A stretch of DNA of 32,762 bases, taken from Micromonospora gifhornensis. GTDB taxonomy: Bacteria; Actinomycetota; Actinomycetes; Mycobacteriales; Micromonosporaceae. The stretch is taken from positions 1 through 32,762 of the forward strand of contig NZ_BOPA01000054.1 in the NCBI RefSeq assembly GCF_016863515.1. Reading direction: 5' to 3'. The position numbers were made by a program, and so were the translations under genes. Under the pieces are notes generated by a model, which saw only the letters and a list, made by a program, of their open reading frames with translations, did not search any database and was not told where the DNA came from. Every line of letters starts with the position of its first letter. The first letter of the stretch is position 1. This document shows positions 1 to 8,097 of the stretch, one piece after another.

Positions 1-414
1 CCCTCTAAGGGAAAGCGCGCACGGACCGTGCCGCTGATCGAAGAGGTACGGCCGATCGTCGCTCACCGCCTGGACGCCGTGTCCAAACCCGATTCCCGAC
101 TGTTCACCGGGCCGCGCGGTGGCCGGATCAGCACCGCCGTGCTCCGCGACGCGACGCATTGGGATGAGGTGGTCACCAAGCTCGGATACGAACACCTACG
201 CCGACACGACCTACGGCACACCGGCCTCACATGGATGGCCGACGCAGGCATACCGGTCCACGTCCTACGGAAGATCGCCGGACACGGATCACTGACCACC
301 ACCCAGCGCTACCTACACCCCGACCGGCAGTCGATCACCGACGCCGGAACGGCCCTCAGCGCCCACTTGAAGGCCCGCCGGTCCCCAAGTGGTCCCCAGC
401 TACGCGCCGTCTAG
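1..414 (+). CDS. Tyrosine recombinase/integrase, C-terminal part (5' end outside window)
   Basis: The frame is open from the first base, so the gene begins left of the window; 137 codons are visible. The fragment is the catalytic half of a phage or actinomycete integrative-element integrase. The HxxR motif lies in RRHDLRHTG, the second histidine in AGHGSLTTT, and the nucleophilic tyrosine in TQRYLHP, followed by a short basic tail. A lysine-rich beta-hairpin (SKGKRARTVPL) opens the fragment, as is usual before the HxxR motif. The gene ends 85 bases from the 3' end of a tRNA-Pro gene on the other strand, the arrangement expected when int lies next to the attachment site. It resembles the integrases of pSAM2-like elements, but only part is seen, so the element type is inferred. 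Confidence 0.88.
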   Translation, partial: PSKGKRARTVPLIEEVRPIVAHRLDAVSKPDSRLFTGPRGGRISTAVLRDATHWDEVVTKLGYEHLRRHDLRHTGLTWMADAGIPVHVLRKIAGHGSLTTTQRYLHPDRQSITDAGTALSAHLKARRSPSGPQLRAV

Positions 415-446
415 ATCAGCAAATCCCCACTGCCCAGATACGAATT

Positions 447-491
447 AGAGGCCGTTGACCAGGGTTTTCACCCCGGTTGACGGCCTCTTTT
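447..491 (+). terminator. Intrinsic terminator after the integrase gene
   Basis: A 14-bp stem is formed by AGAGGCCGTTGACC (447-460) and GGTTGACGGCCTCT (475-488); two of the pairs are G-U in RNA. The loop is 14 bases and the stem is followed by TTTT (488-491). The T-run favours termination of plus-strand transcription from the integrase. The same hairpin lies just beyond the 3' end of the minus-strand tRNA and may serve that transcript too, though without a good T-run on that strand. Confidence 0.75.
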
Positions 492-498
492 CGTGCTG

Positions 499-572
<74 letters not shown>

Positions 573-718
573 TTGCCACCGCCAGACCTTGCCCGCGGCA
601 GCCGGTACAGCTTAGCGCAGCTTCTCCCATCCGTCGCACAGCCCCCACCCCCACAGCGCCGCCCCGACGACCAGCTCACCACCCCTAAAGCATCCTAGGA
701 AGACAGGATCAATGAGGC
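573..718. other. Intergenic region between tRNA-Pro and der
   Basis: I see no gene in this stretch. It would contain the minus-strand promoter for the tRNA. The remainder has neither an open frame with plausible codon use nor a clear repeat. The der terminator candidate follows directly on the right. Confidence 0.5.
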
Positions 719-758
719 GGGCCCGGGTGCGGAGGCAAGCGCCTCGCGACCCGGGCCC
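719..758 (-). terminator. Hairpin after der, likely operon terminator
   Basis: A perfect 10-bp outer stem, GGGCCCGGGT (719-728) with ACCCGGGCCC (749-758), encloses a smaller GAGGC/GCCTC stem. It lies 14 bases past the der stop codon, at the end of the minus-strand operon. There is no T-run, which is common for actinomycete terminators. Confidence 0.6.
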
Positions 759-772
759 AGGGTGAAACAGGA

Positions 773-2176
773 TCAGCCGTGCGCCTTGCCTCGGCCGCCG
801 GGGCCGAGCTTCTTGCGGGGGCGTACCGAGATCTCGATGGGGCTGCCCTCGAAGCCGAACTCCTCGCGCAGCTTGCGCTCGACGAAGCGTTGGTAGCCGG
901 CGTCCAGCGGGCCGGTGGTGAACAGCACGAACCGTGGCGGGGCCACGCCGGCCTGGGTGGCGAACAGGATCCGCGGTGCCCGTCCCCCGCGTACGGGGTG
1001 CGGGGTGGCCTGGACCAGGGCGGTGAGCCAGGCGTTGAGCTGCGCGGTGGGGATCCGGGTCTCCCAGCTGTCCAACGCCCGGTGCAGGGCGGCGGCGAGC
1101 TTGTCGACGGCCCGGCCGGTCATCGCCGACAGGTTCAGCCGGATCGCCCACGGGATGCGGCGCAGTTCCCGGTCGATCTCCTTGTCCAGGTAGTACCGAC
1201 GGTCGGCGTCGACCAGGTCCCACTTGTTGAAGGCGATGACCATGGCCCGGCCGGCCTCGGTGACCATGGACAGGATCCGCTGGTCCTGTTCGCTGATCGG
1301 TTCGCTGGAGTCGAGGAGCACCACCGCCACCTCGGCCGCTTCGATCGCGGCGGCGGTACGCAGGCTGGCGTAGTACTCGGTGCCGCTGGCCTTGCCGACC
1401 CGCTTGCGCAGGCCGGCGGTGTCCACCAGGTGCCAGGTTTCGCCGCCGATGGTGACCAGGCTGTCCACCGGGTCGACGGTGGTGCCGGCGACCGAGTCGA
1501 CCACCGCGCGTTCCTCGCCGGAGAAGCGGTTGAGCAGGCTGGACTTGCCGACGTTGGGTCGGCCGACCAGCGCCACCCGTCGTGGGCCGCGCGGGCGGTT
1601 CTCCACGATCTTCGGTGCCTCGGGCAGCGCGGCCATGATGGCGTCGAGCAGGTCACCGGAACCACGGCCGTGCAGCGCCGAGATCGGGTGCGGTTCGCCG
1701 AGGCCGAGCGACCACAGCGAGGTGGCCTCCAGCTCGATGTTGGCGTTGTCGGCCTTGTTGGCGACCAGGATGACCGGTTTGGCGCTGCGCCGCAGCATCT
1801 TCACCGCCGCCTCGTCGACGTCGGTGGAGCCCACCGTCGCGTCGACCACGAACACCACCACGTCGGCGGTGGCCACGGCCGTCTCGGCCTGCGCGGCGAT
1901 CGCGGCGGCCCGGTCCTTCGCGTCCGGTTCCCAGCCGCCGGTGTCGACGACGGTGAAGGCCCGGCCGGACCACTGCGCGTCGTAGGGGATCCGGTCGCGG
2001 GTCACCCCGGGTACGTCCTCGACGACCGCCTGGCGGCGGCCGATGATCCGGTTGACCAGAGTGGACTTGCCGACGTTGGGTCGGCCGACCACGGCAACCA
2101 CCGGCTGCGGGCCGGTCGGCTCCTCGATGTCGAGGTCCGGTTCCCGCAGCTCCACCCAACCGTCGTCGTTGCTCAC
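773..2176 (-). CDS. der: Ribosome biogenesis GTPase Der (EngA)
   Basis: This 467-residue protein has the two tandem GTPase domains that define Der, which is needed for maturation of the 50S ribosomal subunit. The first P-loop GRPNVGKS is at residues 31-38, with DTGG at about 78-81 and NKAD at 140-143. The second GRPNVGKS is at 205-212, with DTAGLRKR and NKWDL further on. The C-terminal KH-like domain ends in a basic tail (RPRKKLGPGGRGKAHG). The start is GTG, and its last two bases with the next base form the TGA of cmk (GTGA overlap), so the two genes are probably translationally coupled. It is the last gene of the operon, followed by a hairpin. The order cmk-der is conserved in actinobacteria. 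Confidence 0.97.
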   Translation of the reverse strand: MSNDDGWVELREPDLDIEEPTGPQPVVAVVGRPNVGKSTLVNRIIGRRQAVVEDVPGVTRDRIPYDAQWSGRAFTVVDTGGWEPDAKDRAAAIAAQAETAVATADVVVFVVDATVGSTDVDEAAVKMLRRSAKPVILVANKADNANIELEATSLWSLGLGEPHPISALHGRGSGDLLDAIMAALPEAPKIVENRPRGPRRVALVGRPNVGKSSLLNRFSGEERAVVDSVAGTTVDPVDSLVTIGGETWHLVDTAGLRKRVGKASGTEYYASLRTAAAIEAAEVAVVLLDSSEPISEQDQRILSMVTEAGRAMVIAFNKWDLVDADRRYYLDKEIDRELRRIPWAIRLNLSAMTGRAVDKLAAALHRALDSWETRIPTAQLNAWLTALVQATPHPVRGGRAPRILFATQAGVAPPRFVLFTTGPLDAGYQRFVERKLREEFGFEGSPIEISVRPRKKLGPGGRGKAHG

Positions 2177-2853
2177 GCCACGCCCCGCTCGGTGAGCAGC
2201 TCACGCAGCCGGGCCACGACCTCGTCGATGCCCAGTTCGGTGCTGTCGAGCACCACGGCGTCGGCGGCCTGGGCCAGCGGGTCGGCCTTGCGGGTCGAGT
2301 CCAGCTGGTCGCGCCGGGCCAGGTCGGCGGCGGTGGCGGCGACGTCGGCGGCGTTCTCGGCGCTGCGGCGGGCGGCCCGCGCGGCAGCCGAGGCGGTGAG
2401 GTAGACCTTCAGGTCGGCGTCGGGGGCCACCACGGAACCGATGTCGCGGCCCTCGACCACGATCCGGCCCGCCTTGTCGATCATGTCGCGTTGCCGGGCG
2501 ACAAGCAGCGCCCGCACCGCCGGTACGGCGGCCACCGCGGACACGGCGGCGGTCACGTCGGCGCCCCGGATGTCGGTCTCGACGTTCACCCCGTCGGCGG
2601 TGACGGCGTACCCCTCGGGGTCGGTGCCGATGCGCAGGTCGACCTCGCCGGCGACCTTGGCCACCGCGTGCGCGTCGTTGAGGTCGACACCGGAGCGCAG
2701 CACCGCCCAGGTGATGGCCCGGTACATCGCGCCGGTGTCCAGGTAACGGGCGCCCAGGCTGGTCGCGAGCCGTCGCGACACGGTGGACTTACCCGAACCG
2801 GACGGCCCGTCCACAGCGACGACGCAGCGCCCGATCGGTATGTTTTCTCCCAC
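2173..2853 (-). CDS. cmk: Cytidylate kinase
   Basis: This 226-residue enzyme phosphorylates CMP and dCMP with ATP. The P-loop GPSGSGKST lies close to the N-terminus and is followed by LGARYLDTGAMYRA, typical of Cmk. The conserved VEGRDIGSVVAPDADLKVYLTA segment and the arginine-rich lid (RAARRSAEN) are also present. The frame stays open upstream to a GTG at 2880, but a strong ribosome site AGGAGG at 2860-2865 lies six bases before the GTG at 2853, so I start there. The gene overlaps der by four bases. It follows rluB after a gap of about 150 bases in which I see no convincing promoter. Confidence 0.95.
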   Translation of the reverse strand: MGENIPIGRCVVAVDGPSGSGKSTVSRRLATSLGARYLDTGAMYRAITWAVLRSGVDLNDAHAVAKVAGEVDLRIGTDPEGYAVTADGVNVETDIRGADVTAAVSAVAAVPAVRALLVARQRDMIDKAGRIVVEGRDIGSVVAPDADLKVYLTASAAARAARRSAENAADVAATAADLARRDQLDSTRKADPLAQAADAVVLDSTELGIDEVVARLRELLTERGVA

Positions 2854-2859
2854 CGTTGT

Positions 2860-2865
2860 CCTCCT
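2860..2865 (-). promoter_or_regulatory. Ribosome binding site deciding the cmk start
   Basis: AGGAGG on the minus strand is followed by six bases and then GTG. It rules against the upstream in-frame GTG at 2880, which would lie before the site. Confidence 0.75.
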
Positions 2866-3003
2866 CAGCCCGTACCTCACGGTCCGCCGTCATCGACGTC
2901 ACGCAAGCGGTTGACACACATGTCCCATCATGCCCGGCGCCGAACCCCACGGCCCGCCGGGCCGTCCGCGAGCCTACCCTCAGCGGTACCCGCGACCGCG
3001 CGG

Positions 3004-3774
3004 TCAGTCACCCACGGCCTTGAACAGGGCGGCGACCTCCGCGTTGGTCAGCCGTCGGGTCCGCCCGCTGCGCAGGTCACCGAGCCGGATCGGCCCGATG
3101 GCGGTACGCACCAGCCGGCTCACCGGGTGCCCGACCTCGGCGAGCAGCCGCCGGACGATGTGTTTGCGTCCTTCGTGCAGGCTCAGCTCGACCTGGGCGG
3201 TACGCCCCAGACTGTCCACCACCCGGAACGCGTCGACGCTCACCGGCCCGTCCTCCAGCTCGATGCCGGCGGCCAGCCGCTTGCCCAGGTTGCGCGGGAT
3301 CGGCCCGGCCACCTCACACAGGTAGGTCTTCAGCACCCCGTAGGAGGGGTGCATCAGCCGGTGCGCGAGGGTGCCGTCGTTGGTGAGCAGCAGCAGGCCC
3401 TCGCTGTCCGCGTCGAGCCGCCCGACGTGGTAGACCCGCTGCTCGACCCGGTTGTTGAGGAAGTCGGCCAGCGCGGTGCGGCCCTTCTCGTCGGCCATGG
3501 TGGAGACCACCCCGCGGGGCTTGTTCATGGCCAGGTACACCAGCCGGGTGTCGGCCTGGAGTCGTTCACCGTTGACGTGGATGACGGCGGTGGCCGGGTC
3601 GACCTTGTCGCCGAGCTGCGCCACCCGCCCGTTGACCGTCACCTTCCGCCGGAAGATCAGGTCCTCGCAGGCGCGCCGGGAGCCGACACCGGCGGCGGCG
3701 AGCACCTTCTGCAGGCGTTCCGGGCCGGTATAGACGGGCGCGTCGGGCGAGGGGGTGCGGTTATCGCGATGCAT
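3004..3774 (-). CDS. rluB: 23S rRNA pseudouridine synthase, RluB/RsuA family
   Basis: This 256-residue protein has an N-terminal S4 RNA-binding domain (ERLQKVLAAAGVGSRR onward, residues 19-75) and an RsuA/RluB-type catalytic domain. The catalytic Asp is D121 in GRLDADSEGLLLLTNDG. The family isomerises one uridine in rRNA; the exact target (23S helix 90 region for RluB) is inferred from gene context beside scpAB. I start at ATG 3774, with AGAAGAG upstream, rather than the TTG two codons earlier, which sits too close to that site. The first 14 bases overlap the end of scpB, so coupling is likely. Compact length and intact motifs indicate a normal, functional gene. Confidence 0.93.
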   Translation of the reverse strand: MHRDNRTPSPDAPVYTGPERLQKVLAAAGVGSRRACEDLIFRRKVTVNGRVAQLGDKVDPATAVIHVNGERLQADTRLVYLAMNKPRGVVSTMADEKGRTALADFLNNRVEQRVYHVGRLDADSEGLLLLTNDGTLAHRLMHPSYGVLKTYLCEVAGPIPRNLGKRLAAGIELEDGPVSVDAFRVVDSLGRTAQVELSLHEGRKHIVRRLLAEVGHPVSRLVRTAIGPIRLGDLRSGRTRRLTNAEVAALFKAVGD

Positions 3775-4876
3775 CAGCAAGCTCTTCTACGTCGTCGGGG
3801 AGGAACGGGGCCAGCGGCGGCAGGTCGTCGAGGCTGTTGAGGCCGAGTTTCTCCAGGAACATCGTGGTCGTCCGGTACAGGTACGCCCCACTGTCGGACT
3901 CGGTGCCACACTCTTCGACCAACCCCCGGGAGACCAGGGTACGGATCACCCCGTCGCAGTTGACACCGCGGATGGCGGAAATCCGCGACCGGGTCACCGG
4001 CTGCTTGTACGCGACCACGGCCAGGGTCTCCAGGGCGGCCTGGGTGAGGCGGACCGACTGCCCGTCCAGGATGAAGCGTTCCACGTAGCTGGCGTATTCC
4101 GGCCGGGTGTACAGCCGCCAGCCACCGGCCGCCCGCCGCAGGTCGAAGCCGTGTCCGGCGGCGGTGTAGCCGGCGGCGATGTCGTCGAGCATCGGGCCGA
4201 TCCGCTCCGGCGGCTGCTCCAGCACCTGGGCAAGTGTGAGCTCGCTGACGGGTTCGTCCACCACCAGCAGGATCGCCTCCAACGCGCCCCGCAGTTCGGT
4301 GTCGTCGAGCAGCGGCGTCGGCTCGGGTGCCGGCCTGGCCCGCCCGGACCGCTGCCTGCGCGCCCCACCGGCATCCCCCACCGCCGTCCCGGCCCGCTCA
4401 CCGGCCGCCTGCCCGCCGGCACCCGGTGCACCGACCGAGAGTGTCGACGACGCATCTGTCCCCTGTTCGTCGGCACCCGGCTCACCGACCGAGTGCGTCG
4501 ATGACGCATCTGTCGGCTGTTCGTCGGCGACCGGTGCACCGACCGCAAGCGCCATTGACGCATCCGCTGCCGGCTCGTCGGCAACCGGTTCGCCGTCGGG
4601 AAGGGTCACCGAGGCGTCGGATGCCTGCCCGTCGCCAGCCGGCGGCGGGGTGTCGTCGGCGTCCTGTTGCGGCGGGGTGTCGTCGGCGTCCTGTTGCGGC
4701 GGCTCGGTCGGGCTCTGCGGGCCGGACTCACCGGTGTCGTCGACAGCATCGTCAGTAGGCCGTGCCTGGGCAGGCACGGTGGTGGCGGTCTCGGCGGGTG
4801 GGGCGGGACGCTGCCAGGGTGGGATCCAGGCGGCTGCCTGGTCGGCAAGCGAATCCCGGCGTTCCTCGTGACTCAT
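3761..4876 (-). CDS. scpB: Segregation and condensation protein ScpB with a long repetitive N-terminal extension
   Basis: The C-terminal half (about residues 188-371) is a standard ScpB: two winged-helix domains beginning LLDDTELRGALEAILLVVDEPVSE, and including LTQAALETLAVVAYKQPVTRSRISAIRGVN. ScpB dimers bind ScpA and, with SMC, form the bacterial condensin that organises and segregates chromosomes. The first 187 residues are an acidic, Pro/Ala/Asp-rich, probably disordered region. It contains a 9-residue unit twice (residues 60-77) and an 18-residue unit four times (87-158). ScpB proteins are usually near 200-250 residues, so this one is much longer. The start ATG overlaps the scpA stop (ATGA). 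The extension has in-frame codons throughout and no stop, so it is probably translated. Confidence 0.93.
   Translation of the reverse strand: MSHEERRDSLADQAAAWIPPWQRPAPPAETATTVPAQARPTDDAVDDTGESGPQSPTEPPQQDADDTPPQQDADDTPPPAGDGQASDASVTLPDGEPVADEPAADASMALAVGAPVADEQPTDASSTHSVGEPGADEQGTDASSTLSVGAPGAGGQAAGERAGTAVGDAGGARRQRSGRARPAPEPTPLLDDTELRGALEAILLVVDEPVSELTLAQVLEQPPERIGPMLDDIAAGYTAAGHGFDLRRAAGGWRLYTRPEYASYVERFILDGQSVRLTQAALETLAVVAYKQPVTRSRISAIRGVNCDGVIRTLVSRGLVEECGTESDSGAYLYRTTTMFLEKLGLNSLDDLPPLAPFLPDDVEELADASR
4403..4618 (-). repeat. Four imperfect 54-bp tandem repeats inside scpB
   Basis: Encodes four consecutive 18-residue units, each beginning DAS (residues 87, 105, 123 and 141 of ScpB) and most carrying a G[AE]P-ADE core. 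The unit length is constant at 54 bases while sequence varies, which suggests older duplication followed by drift. Confidence 0.85.
4644..4697 (-). repeat. Perfect 27-bp tandem duplication inside scpB
   Basis: Bases 4644-4670 and 4671-4697 are identical. They encode the nine-residue unit QQDADDTPP (in register from residue 60) twice. Perfect identity points to a recent duplication. Confidence 0.9.
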
Positions 4877-5973
4877 CCGGCGTGCTCCTGCCTCGTTGCC
4901 GTCCCGTCCGTGCCTGCTTCGCTTCCCGACACGGCCCCCGAGTCCGTCACCGTGTCGACCACCGGCACAGGCCCCGGATCCGTGTCGACCACCGGCGCGG
5001 GCCCCGGATCCGTGTCGACGACCGACCCGGGTTCCGGATCCGTCTCGGCGGCCGGTGCCGTCGGGTTCTCCGCCGGCTCGGCGGGGGCGCCGGCGTACTC
5101 GTCGATGGTCAGCGCCGGTCCGCCGTCGGCGGGTCCGGTCCAGCGTACGGTCAGCTCCTCCAACGCCTGTTCCTGCACGAAGGCCACCACCCCCTGCCGG
5201 TACAGCTCCAGCAGGGCGAGGAAGCGGGCCACCACCTCCAGGGTGGCCTCGCAGTCGGCGCAGAGCAGGGAGAAGGTGGCGGTGCCGGCGCGGCGCAGTC
5301 GTTCGGCGATGATCCCGGCGTGTTCCCGGACACTGACCCGGACCATGTGCACGTGGGCGATGGAGACCTCGGGGATCGGTTTCGGGGTCATCGCCTTCAC
5401 GGCCAGCTTGAGCAGGCGTTGCGGGCCGATGCCGAGCACCAGGTCGGGCAGGGCTTCGGCGAAGCGGGGTTCCAGGGTCACCGCGCGCGGGTAGCGGCGT
5501 CCGCCGACCTCCTCCAGCGCGGCGATGTGCGCCGCCGCCTCCTTGTACGCCTTGTACTGCAGCAGCCGGGCGAAGAGCAGGTCCCGCGCCTCCAGCAGGG
5601 CGAGGTCCTCCTCGTTCTCCACCTCGGCGGAGGGCAGCAGCCGGGCGGCTTTCAGGTCGAGCAGGGTGGCGGCGATGAGCAGGAACTCGCTGGCCTCGTC
5701 GAGGTCCCAGTCGTCACCCATGGCCCGGATGTAGGCGATGAACTCGTCGGTGACCTGGTGCAGGGCGACTTCGGTGACGTCCAGCTTGTGCTTGCCGATC
5801 AGTTGCAGCAGCAGGTCGAACGGGCCGGTGAAGTTGGCCAGCCGTACGGTGAACTTGCCGCTGTCGGCACCGTCGACCGCGTCCGGATCTGCCACCGGCG
5901 TCTGGTCGTCCGCAGCGGCGGGGTCGAGGGGCGGGGCGGTCACGCCGACGACCGTAGTCCACGGCCTGGCCAC
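4873..5973 (-). CDS. scpA: Segregation and condensation protein ScpA (kleisin)
   Basis: ScpA is the kleisin that bridges the two SMC heads and holds the ScpB dimer. The core runs from about residue 40 (KFTVRLANFTGPFDLLLQLI) to about residue 285 and includes DEFIAYIRAM, ASEFLLIAATLLDLKAARLLP, and the C-terminal winged helix ending near LEELTVRW. The last 80 residues are a Pro/Asp/Val-rich tail with a ten-residue repeat, matching the low-complexity N-terminus of ScpB encoded immediately after. The start is uncertain: GTG 5973, used here, lies 13 bases after the parA stop, and GTG 5943 is an alternative; neither has a strong ribosome site. The stop overlaps the scpB start. Confidence 0.93.
   Translation of the reverse strand: MARPWTTVVGVTAPPLDPAAADDQTPVADPDAVDGADSGKFTVRLANFTGPFDLLLQLIGKHKLDVTEVALHQVTDEFIAYIRAMGDDWDLDEASEFLLIAATLLDLKAARLLPSAEVENEEDLALLEARDLLFARLLQYKAYKEAAAHIAALEEVGGRRYPRAVTLEPRFAEALPDLVLGIGPQRLLKLAVKAMTPKPIPEVSIAHVHMVRVSVREHAGIIAERLRRAGTATFSLLCADCEATLEVVARFLALLELYRQGVVAFVQEQALEELTVRWTGPADGGPALTIDEYAGAPAEPAENPTAPAAETDPEPGSVVDTDPGPAPVVDTDPGPVPVVDTVTDSGAVSGSEAGTDGTATRQEHAG
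4952..5041 (-). repeat. Three 30-bp tandem repeats at the 3' end of scpA
   Basis: Copies at 4952-4981, 4982-5011 and 5012-5041 each end in GGATCC on the plus strand. The first two differ at two bases and the third is more diverged. They encode the ten-residue DTDPGP-PVV units of the ScpA tail. A fourth, decayed copy may follow at 5042. Confidence 0.85.
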
Positions 5974-5986
5974 GGGATTGCGGAGC

Positions 5987-6910
5987 CTACCGCTCCGCCT
6001 GCGCGGCGATCACCTCGCGGGCGAGCTGGCGGTAGTTGCGGGCTCCGGAGGAGGCCGGGTCGAGGGTGGTGATCGGGGCGCCGGCGACGGTGGACTCGGG
6101 GAACTTCACGGTCTTGGTGATCACCGTCTGGTAGACCTTGTCGCCGAATGCCTCCACCACCCGTTGCAGCACCTGCCGGCAGTGGGTGGTGCGGCTGTCG
6201 TACATGGTGGCGAGGATGCCCTCGAGTTCCAGGTCGAAGTTGAGCCGCTCGCGGACCTTGTCGATGGTGTCCAGCAGCAGCGCCACGCCGCGCAGGCTGA
6301 AGAACTCGCACTCCAGCGGGATGAGCACGCCGTGCGCGACGGTCAACGCGTTGATCGCCAGCAGACCCAGGGAGGGCTGGCAGTCGATCAGGATGTAGTC
6401 GTACTCCTTGCGGACGCTGCGGAGCACCCGCGCCAGGGCCATCTCCCGGGCGACCTCGTTGACCAGTTGGATCTCGGCGGCGGAGAGGTCGATGTTGGCG
6501 GGCAGCAGGTGCAGACCGGCCACGTCGGTCTTGATCAGGACGTCCTCGGCGGTGACGTCGTCCTGCATCAGCAGGTTGTAGACCGACAGGTCCAGGTTGT
6601 GCGGGTTGACCCCCAGGCCGACCGAGAGGGCGCCCTGCGGGTCGAAGTCGACGAGCAGCACCTTGCGGCCGTACTCGGCCAGGGCGGCACCCAGGTTGAT
6701 GGTCGTGGTGGTCTTGCCGACGCCACCTTTCTGGTTGGCCATCGCGATGATCCGCGCCGGGCCGTGCCGGTCGGTGGGCATCGGCTCGGGGATGGGCTTG
6801 CGCATCGTGTAGGCGGCCGGGTCGGCGGGCCCCAGGTCCGCACCGAGGGCGTTCTGCTGTTCGCGGAGCTCCGACGTCCAGGTCTCGGCACGGTCACCGT
6901 TGCCAGCCAT
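5987..6910 (-). CDS. parA: ParA/Soj-family ATPase
   Basis: This 307-residue ATPase has the deviant Walker A motif KGGVGKTT at residues 61-68, then LLVDFDPQGALSVGLG and the family's DYILIDCQPSLGLLAINAL segment. A variable 50-residue N-terminus precedes the ATPase domain. No parB gene is adjacent. The place between xerD and scpA is that of the second, non-origin ParA of actinobacteria (Rv1708 position), so it probably works with condensin or another cargo rather than as the main chromosomal ParA; this is inference. A GGGAGG-rich ribosome site precedes ATG 6910. The 180 bases upstream hold a weak -10-like TACAGT at 7017-7022, so parA may have its own promoter. Confidence 0.93.
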   Translation of the reverse strand: MAGNGDRAETWTSELREQQNALGADLGPADPAAYTMRKPIPEPMPTDRHGPARIIAMANQKGGVGKTTTTINLGAALAEYGRKVLLVDFDPQGALSVGLGVNPHNLDLSVYNLLMQDDVTAEDVLIKTDVAGLHLLPANIDLSAAEIQLVNEVAREMALARVLRSVRKEYDYILIDCQPSLGLLAINALTVAHGVLIPLECEFFSLRGVALLLDTIDKVRERLNFDLELEGILATMYDSRTTHCRQVLQRVVEAFGDKVYQTVITKTVKFPESTVAGAPITTLDPASSGARNYRQLAREVIAAQAER

Positions 6911-7089
6911 GTCCTCGTTGCCCCCTCCCGACGACCATCCGGCGTCGGAGCCGCCCGACGTCCTTTGCGGCGCCGCTGCACACCCCGGTCATCTCACCGC
7001 CAAGGCTGCGCTGCCGACTGTACGCCACCGGCGAGCAGGGCGTTCGGCACCCGCTCGGCGTGTCGGCCAGCGGCACCGACCAGGGCCGC

Positions 7090-8097
7090 TCAATCGCGGG
7101 CACGTGGGTGGGCGGTGGCGTAGACCTCGCGCAGCCGGTCGACGGTGACCAGAGTGTAGACCTGGGTGGTGGTGACCGAGGCATGCCCCAGCAACTCCTG
7201 CACCACCCGCACGTCGGCACCGCCGTCGAGCAGGTGGGTGGCGTACGAGTGGCGCAACGTGTGCGGGGAGACCGCCTGCGGCCCGTCGACGGGCAGGCCG
7301 GCGCGTTCGGCGGCGCGGCGCAGGATCATCCAGGCGCCCTGGCGGGTCAACGGACCGCCCCGGGAGTTGAGGAACACCCTCGGGGTGCCGCGGCCGGCGG
7401 CGACCAGCCCGGGTCGAGCCCGGACCAGGTAGGCGCCCAGCGCCTGCATCGCGTACCCACCGATGGGCACCAGGCGGTCCCGGCCGCCCTTGCCGCGCAG
7501 CTGCACCACCGCGTCGGTGAGGTCCACATCGTCCACCGCAAGGCCGACGGTCTCGGAGATGCGGGCGCCGGTGCCGTACAGGAACTCCAGCAGTGCCCGG
7601 TCGCGCAGCGCGAGCGGCGCGGTGTCCCCGGCCGCCTGCGCCGGCCCGGCGGCGTCCAACAGTCGGACCACGTCGTCCAGCGACAGGGCGCGCGGCAGCC
7701 GGCGCGGCGGGGCGGGCGGCCGCACGTCGCGGCTCGGGTCGGCGGCGGCGAGGCCCTCGCGCAGCGCGAACCGGTGCAGGCCCCGCACGGCGCTGGCGGC
7801 GCGGGCTGCCGACGAGGCGGCCAGCGGCGGATGCCCGTCGTCACCGGCGCGCAGCCGGGCCAGGTGACGTTCGATCTCGCCGGCAGGGACGACGGCCAGG
7901 TCACTCACCCCGGCGGCGGCCAGGCTGTTGAGGTAGCGGTCCAGGTCCCGGCGGTAGGCCACCAGGGTGTTCGCGGCCAGGCCACGTTCGACGGTGAGGT
8001 GGTCCAGGTAGCCGCGCAGGGCGCGGCGCAGAGCCGGCGCGGGCTGGTGGCCCGTGCCGGCTCCGTCCGCTGCGGCGGTCGGGGTGCGGCCGGTCAG
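7090..8097 (-). CDS. xerD: Tyrosine recombinase XerD, probable CTG start
   Basis: XerD works with XerC at dif to resolve chromosome dimers. Counting from the CTG, the catalytic set is R179 (GARISE), K203 (RGKGGRD), H279 and R282 (HTLRH), H305 (LGHASVTTTQVY) and nucleophile Y314. The only ATG/GTG/TTG start in frame is a GTG at 7962 (residue 46), which would delete the first helix of the core-binding domain. The upstream frame encodes the family-typical LRGYLDHLTVERGLAANTL segment, so translation must begin earlier. The CTG at 8097 overlaps the ald stop as CTGA and has GAGGTG five bases upstream. It is therefore the best start, giving 335 residues. Coupling to ald is likely. Confidence 0.9.
   Translation of the reverse strand: MTGRTPTAAADGAGTGHQPAPALRRALRGYLDHLTVERGLAANTLVAYRRDLDRYLNSLAAAGVSDLAVVPAGEIERHLARLRAGDDGHPPLAASSAARAASAVRGLHRFALREGLAAADPSRDVRPPAPPRRLPRALSLDDVVRLLDAAGPAQAAGDTAPLALRDRALLEFLYGTGARISETVGLAVDDVDLTDAVVQLRGKGGRDRLVPIGGYAMQALGAYLVRARPGLVAAGRGTPRVFLNSRGGPLTRQGAWMILRRAAERAGLPVDGPQAVSPHTLRHSYATHLLDGGADVRVVQELLGHASVTTTQVYTLVTVDRLREVYATAHPRARD

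Noticed and set aside
779..2404. Long open frame on the plus strand opposite der and cmk
   Set aside because: Its translation is Gly/Arg/Val-rich with no domain, while the minus strand encodes complete Der and Cmk. Long antisense frames are expected at this GC content.
2911..2916. TTGACA resembling a -35 box on the plus strand between cmk and rluB
   Set aside because: No -10 lies at a proper distance, and no plus-strand gene follows.
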